Positions 60,934 through 64,000 of a stretch of 64,000 nucleotides of DNA are shown piece by piece. Position numbers and translations under genes: made by a program. The number at the start of each line of letters is the position of its first letter. The stretch's first letter is position 1. Origin of the DNA: Niallia sp052318935 (GTDB lineage Bacteria; Bacillota; Bacilli; Bacillales; Cytobacillaceae); NCBI GenBank assembly GCA_052318935.1, contig JBQRKO010000003.1; one strand, 5' to 3'. The notes under the pieces were generated by a model. It did no database searches, was not told the DNA's origin, and saw only the letters and a list, made by a program, of their open reading frames with translations.

Positions 60934-61221
60934 GTGTTATTTTTAAATCTAAAATACAAAAAAATCGCTCGGACATATAAATCTATAGCAATTGATATTG
61001 TTCTTGCAGGAACAGCTTACGGTTTAGCTCTTGGGATACTCCCTGCACTTGAAGGAACTATGTCAGGGATGATGAGTGGAATGATGGGTGCTATGCTTTG
61101 GGAAATGATTGCTCAAAATCAATCTGTCATCATGATAAATATTTTTCTTACCCTTTCTGTCAGTTCATTGCTATTGTTTCAAATTTCACCAAATCCATAT
61201 GAAAAAAGAAGGATATTATGA
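60934..61221 (+). CDS. Small membrane protein with Met-rich GMMSGMMGAM motif
   Basis: A 95-residue frame with two predicted helices and the Gly/Met motif SGMMSGMMGAMLWEM between them. The start is GTG 60934 with no good ribosome site. The first residues (LNLKYKKIARTYKS) look cytosolic, so the 5' part may be missing. Its stop overlaps the ATG of the next small frame (ATGA). Met-rich membrane motifs suggest contact with copper or another soft metal; that is speculation. No family recognised with confidence. Confidence 0.45.
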   Translation: MLFLNLKYKKIARTYKSIAIDIVLAGTAYGLALGILPALEGTMSGMMSGMMGAMLWEMIAQNQSVIMINIFLTLSVSSLLLFQISPNPYEKRRIL

Positions 61222-61380
61222 TAAGAAATGGCTTCTTAAACCTCTCTATACTTTTTCTTTCTCGCAGCTTACTTGTTTTTTGGCAATCAATTAGCTAAGC
61301 AGTCGACTTTATCAAAATCAAATCTTTATGGTGAAGATGGGTACAAAAGTCACAACAACCAGGAGTTACAAAGGAATTGA
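61218..61380 (+). pseudogene. Frameshifted small membrane protein
   Basis: ATG 61218, with AGAAGG upstream, opens MIRNGFLNLSILFL. The frame then fails, but after a one-base shift within CTTTTTCTTTCTCGC it continues FLAAYLFFGNQLAKQ and on to NNQELQRN-stop at 61380. The joined product would be about 53 residues with one helix and a polar extracellular tail. It overlaps the preceding gene by four bases. A true frameshift or a base-calling error; no family recognised. Confidence 0.4.
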
Positions 61381-61492
61381 CGTAAAAGGTCTGACTGGAC
61401 AATTATTTTCCTATTAAACATCGCCCAAATGCATCGGGAGACCTTTTCCCCCTTTTTTCATTTCAATACTTCCCCTCTTTATTAGTCTTCAA

Positions 61493-62440
61493 CTATTCAA
61501 AATCTACTAGAGCATCAATGACTTGTTTTACAGAAGTTGCTGACTTATCTAAAGCTGTTTTTTCTTCTATACTTAAATCTAATTCAATTACTTTCTCCAT
61601 CCCGTTGCCGCCAATAATCGTTGGGACGCCTAAATAAATGCCATTATAACCATACTCCCCCTCTAAATAAGCAATAGTAGGAAGAATACGTCTCTGATCC
61701 TTTAATATAGATTCGCAAATGTCGACCAATGATGCAGCTGGTGCGTAATAAGCACTTCCATTCCCCATTAAGTTTACAATCTCCCCTCCCCCTTTACGAG
61801 TTCGTTCAACGATTGCTTCAAGCCTTTCTTTCGGAATAAGATGTTGAAGAGGTATTCCTCCTGCATAAGAATATCGAAGCAACGGTACCATATCATCGCC
61901 GTGTCCACCTAGTACAAAACCTGTTATATCTTTCACAGAAAGATTCAACTCTTGTGCAACAAAAGTTCGAAAGCGAGCGGTGTCAAGAATTCCTGATTGA
62001 CCTATCACTCTATTTTTAGGAAAACCTGATTCCTTGAATACTGTATAAGCCATAGCATCAACAGGATTTGTTAAAACAATAATAAAGCAATTTGGTGAAT
62101 ATTTTACAATTTCCCTAGCAACAATTATCATAATGCTTTGATTAATTTGAACTAAATCATCTCTATTCATTCCAGGCTTGCGGGCAATTCCTGCAGTAAT
62201 CACTACAATATCTGAGTCCTTTGTATCTTCATAATTAGAGGTTCCTGTAATTCTAGCATCAAATCCTAGAATTGGACTTGCCTCAAGCATATCCAGTGCT
62301 TTCCCCTTTGTTTGATTTTCCATTTGCGGAATATCTACTAATACAACATCCCCTAATTCCTTTTGCGCCAATAAAAAAGAGGATGTTGCTCCAGTATATC
62401 CACTACCGATAACCGATATTTTTTTTCGTTTAATTGTCAC
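61493..62440 (-). CDS. mdh: Malate dehydrogenase (LDH-like type)
   Basis: A 315-residue NAD-dependent malate dehydrogenase, collinear with B. subtilis Mdh: VIGSGYTGATSSFLLAQKELGDVVLVD (Rossmann loop and NAD-selective Asp), GIARKPGMNRDDL with the malate-specific Arg, GQSGILDTARFR and catalytic His in VLGGHGDDMVP. The start is GTG 62440, five bases after the stop of the Asp-box lipoprotein gene; its ribosome site AAAGGGGAAATAA is formed by that gene's last codons. It is not in a citZ-icd-mdh operon here, so it may be an additional copy. Pairing it with an extracytoplasmic protein is odd. Confidence 0.92.
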   Translation of the reverse strand: MTIKRKKISVIGSGYTGATSSFLLAQKELGDVVLVDIPQMENQTKGKALDMLEASPILGFDARITGTSNYEDTKDSDIVVITAGIARKPGMNRDDLVQINQSIMIIVAREIVKYSPNCFIIVLTNPVDAMAYTVFKESGFPKNRVIGQSGILDTARFRTFVAQELNLSVKDITGFVLGGHGDDMVPLLRYSYAGGIPLQHLIPKERLEAIVERTRKGGGEIVNLMGNGSAYYAPAASLVDICESILKDQRRILPTIAYLEGEYGYNGIYLGVPTIIGGNGMEKVIELDLSIEEKTALDKSATSVKQVIDALVDFE

Positions 62441-62444
62441 AATC

Positions 62445-63434
62445 TTATTTCCCCTTTTTTAATATAAAGAGCATTGAAAGAAAATTTTCCAATGCTCTAT
62501 ACTTACTCTTTACTCCTTTTTCCATTAATGTTTCCCAGTTTCGTCCGCCATCAACACTTAAAAGGAGATTATTTTCAAATGTTACTGCGACTATCTTTTC
62601 TGTTTTCTTTGGCTGAATAGCAAAATAGGCAACGGCATCCTTGTTAAGGTCAAGTCCGATTTTTCCCCACGCTGCACCATTATTTTTACTTATCATCATT
62701 CCAGCATCCCTCTCTGTTATAGAGTAGCTGATCAGATCATTTGAACCTGGAATTACACTTAATGCAGTAATTAACCGTTTTTCATCTACGATTTTCCATG
62801 TTGCTCCACCATCCTCTGACCGATAAACCCCTGTATTTGTCCCTGCAAGCAATCCGTTTTCATTGTTTGGAAAGGACAGCAGTGAATAAACACCATGAAA
62901 ATCGTTCACGAAACCAGTTCCTTTTACCCTCTCCCAACTTTCTCCTTTATCCTTACTCTTATAAATTCCCGCTTTATAATCTCCGTTGCCCATTTGAATT
63001 ACACCATACACGATATTTGGGTTCTTTATATTTGAGGTTAGAATGTGAAAATCAACTTTTCCTCCTAACGCTTTCGTTTTCCAATTTCCTCCATCATCTT
63101 TACTTTCCAGCACTCCGAGTGGATTAGGCAAATCAGAAGTTGGTCCTGGATGTCCGCTCGTCAGCATTGTTCCATCCGATTGCATATGAAATCCCATCAA
63201 ATCAAAATCATCTTTTCCAACAAATGACCACTTTTTTTCACGATCCTTTGTCACAATCATTCCTTTGTGGGTAGCCATATAGATGAAATCGTCTTTTGAA
63301 TAAGCCACACCATGAACATGTTCTACGTTAAATCCTTTATCAAGTTTTTTTGAATACTCTTTTTCACCATCGGAACTACATCCGGAAAGGAGCAATCCTA
63401 CAGCTGTTAATCCTGCTAAAAGCTTTAATTTCAT
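62445..63434 (-). CDS. Asp-box (BNR) beta-propeller lipoprotein, F510_1955 type
   Basis: A 329-residue surface lipoprotein with lipobox LSGC (Cys19). It contains about five Asp-box repeats (SKDDGGNW, SKDKGESW, SEDGGATW, SKNNGAAW, SVDGGRNW), so it folds as a sortilin/sialidase-like beta-propeller. It opens with HVHGVAYSKDD, a segment shared by the F510_1955 glycosylhydrolase-like family. No catalytic residues are recognisable; binding rather than hydrolysis is likely. The ATG follows AAGGAGAAAAA. It lies between the membrane protein gene and mdh in one transcript. Confidence 0.85.
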   Translation of the reverse strand: MKLKLLAGLTAVGLLLSGCSSDGEKEYSKKLDKGFNVEHVHGVAYSKDDFIYMATHKGMIVTKDREKKWSFVGKDDFDLMGFHMQSDGTMLTSGHPGPTSDLPNPLGVLESKDDGGNWKTKALGGKVDFHILTSNIKNPNIVYGVIQMGNGDYKAGIYKSKDKGESWERVKGTGFVNDFHGVYSLLSFPNNENGLLAGTNTGVYRSEDGGATWKIVDEKRLITALSVIPGSNDLISYSITERDAGMMISKNNGAAWGKIGLDLNKDAVAYFAIQPKKTEKIVAVTFENNLLLSVDGGRNWETLMEKGVKSKYRALENFLSMLFILKKGK

Positions 63435-63451
63435 TTTTTCTCCTTTCTTTT

Positions 63452-64000
63452 TTACACTCGATGGACCATTGGCAATGAAAATAAATAGAGATTTGCAACA
63501 GTTAAGAAAAGCATCAAAGCATAGTATGGAGCTAATTGTTTAAAGGAACCCTTCTTGCCAATACGAAAGACTGTATAAATGGAACCAACAAGCCCAAATA
63601 TGATAATAGCATATTGAATCCACTGAACAGATGAGACAGATGCCAAGCTCAAATCACCACTCAAACTGGTTCCAAATAACGCTGCTGAGTTAAACCAAAT
63701 TGCTTTCCCCTCAGTTAAAATATGAAATAGATTATGAGCTAAATGTCCAGCTAAATCCAAAGGAATAATCGCATAGCCAAACCGCACGAAGTTTTCTTTT
63801 ATCTTTTCTTTATCTCCTTTTAACATACTAGCAAGTTTTGCAGTTCCTAATAATAAGAGAATAGGAAGTATCATAGAAATAACAAAAGCAACAGTGAAGT
63901 TTACAGTATAATTTGTTGTCCCTGTCAATGAAGCAATCATTCTAAGAATGTCTTCCCAAATCTTTAACATCGTAATATTTTGTACAAATACTATTCCCAT
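63452..64000 (-). CDS. Integral membrane protein, C-terminal part (continues past window end)
   Basis: At least 182 residues with about five helices. The loop RFGYAIIPLDLAGHLAHNLFHILTEG carries three histidines near the membrane, a pattern I associate with the C-terminal membrane part of polyferredoxin- or cytochrome-type membrane proteins. The frame is open at base 64000. The ATG there has no verifiable ribosome site, so this is probably the end of a longer protein. It lies 17 bp upstream of the Asp-box lipoprotein gene, in the same direction, likely one operon with it and mdh. Confidence 0.6.
   Translation of the reverse strand: MGIVFVQNITMLKIWEDILRMIASLTGTTNYTVNFTVAFVISMILPILLLLGTAKLASMLKGDKEKIKENFVRFGYAIIPLDLAGHLAHNLFHILTEGKAIWFNSAALFGTSLSGDLSLASVSSVQWIQYAIIIFGLVGSIYTVFRIGKKGSFKQLAPYYALMLFLTVANLYLFSLPMVHRV

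Noticed and set aside
1..64000. CRISPR arrays, tRNA/rRNA genes, transposases or prophage genes
   Set aside because: No regularly spaced repeats, cloverleaf-like runs or recognisable mobile-element proteins were seen; the repeats present are short, dispersed and non-coding.

Overview
The window is about 64 kb of low-GC Firmicute chromosome, almost certainly from a member of the Bacillaceae. The support is family-level similarity to Bacillus proteins (RocB, RocD, PatA, YlmB/TenA, TatAd/TatCd, Bce-type ABC modules, MneS, YdhK), AGGAGG-type ribosome binding sites with many TTG/GTG starts, a Bacillus-type Fnr box and Pho boxes, and the GC-rich intergenic repeats typical of Bacillaceae. I cannot fix the genus. 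No rRNA, tRNA, CRISPR array, transposase, prophage or plasmid gene is visible.

Layout. 1-885: partial SDR oxidoreductase. 990-2485: inverted-repeat element, molybdopterin-binding Mop protein, and an Fnr-box-driven RIC/ScdA protein. 2611-6160: YcgR/YcgQ-like pair convergent with a secreted alkaline phosphatase behind a Pho box. 6215-12001: LysR regulator divergent from an arginine deiminase/DDAH-family enzyme, a MocR-like aminotransferase, a frameshifted BASS transporter and PatA. 12234-25229: a catabolic block on the minus strand (GntR/FCD regulator, 2-hydroxyacid dehydrogenase, RocB-like peptidase, GabT-like aminotransferase, GlcF, GlcD, GabD-like dehydrogenase, and an amino-acid ABC importer with two binding proteins). 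Four copies of one palindrome (core CTGTATACAG) mark its promoters, so it looks like one FadR-type regulon. 25585-28089: ABC-2 exporter. 28309-31068: MneS-like efflux protein, an amino-acid permease remnant, and a glutamine synthetase lacking the Arg62 feedback residue. 31269-33582: TPP riboswitch with ylmB-tenA thiamin salvage. 33773-39757: aminotransferase and a Bce-type peptide-resistance module. 40071-42935: a perfectly phased Pho box, then phoX-tatA-tatC. 43027-45438: small Cys/His protein, a dead YdhK copy, and a glycosyltransferase. 45439-52814: IclR regulator, rocD, amino-acid permease, and two paralogous amidinohydrolases flanking a fused Ada gene that keeps an internal translation start. 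53004-57292: AGCS symporter, double-AbrB protein, M23 endopeptidase and a YdhK lipoprotein. 57560-64000: two opposed repeats, an HK-RR-VTT operon, small membrane proteins (one frameshifted), an mdh gene in operon with an Asp-box lipoprotein, and a truncated membrane protein.

How it fits together. Three themes recur. The first is amino-acid and guanidino-compound catabolism (aminotransferases, RocB, RocD, three amidinohydrolase-family enzymes, permeases and binding proteins). The second is phosphate starvation (PhoA, and PhoX with its own Tat translocase, both behind Pho boxes). The third is stress defence (Bce module, Ada, RIC, ABC-2 exporter). Seven GC-rich intergenic repeats from two families, several decayed genes and local duplications show an actively remodelled region. 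The best-supported new hypotheses are the four-operator FadR-type regulon, the internal AdaB start inside the ada fusion, the Arg62-to-Pro glutamine synthetase, the RIC protein lacking two predicted iron ligands, and MITE-like elements with possible target duplications.
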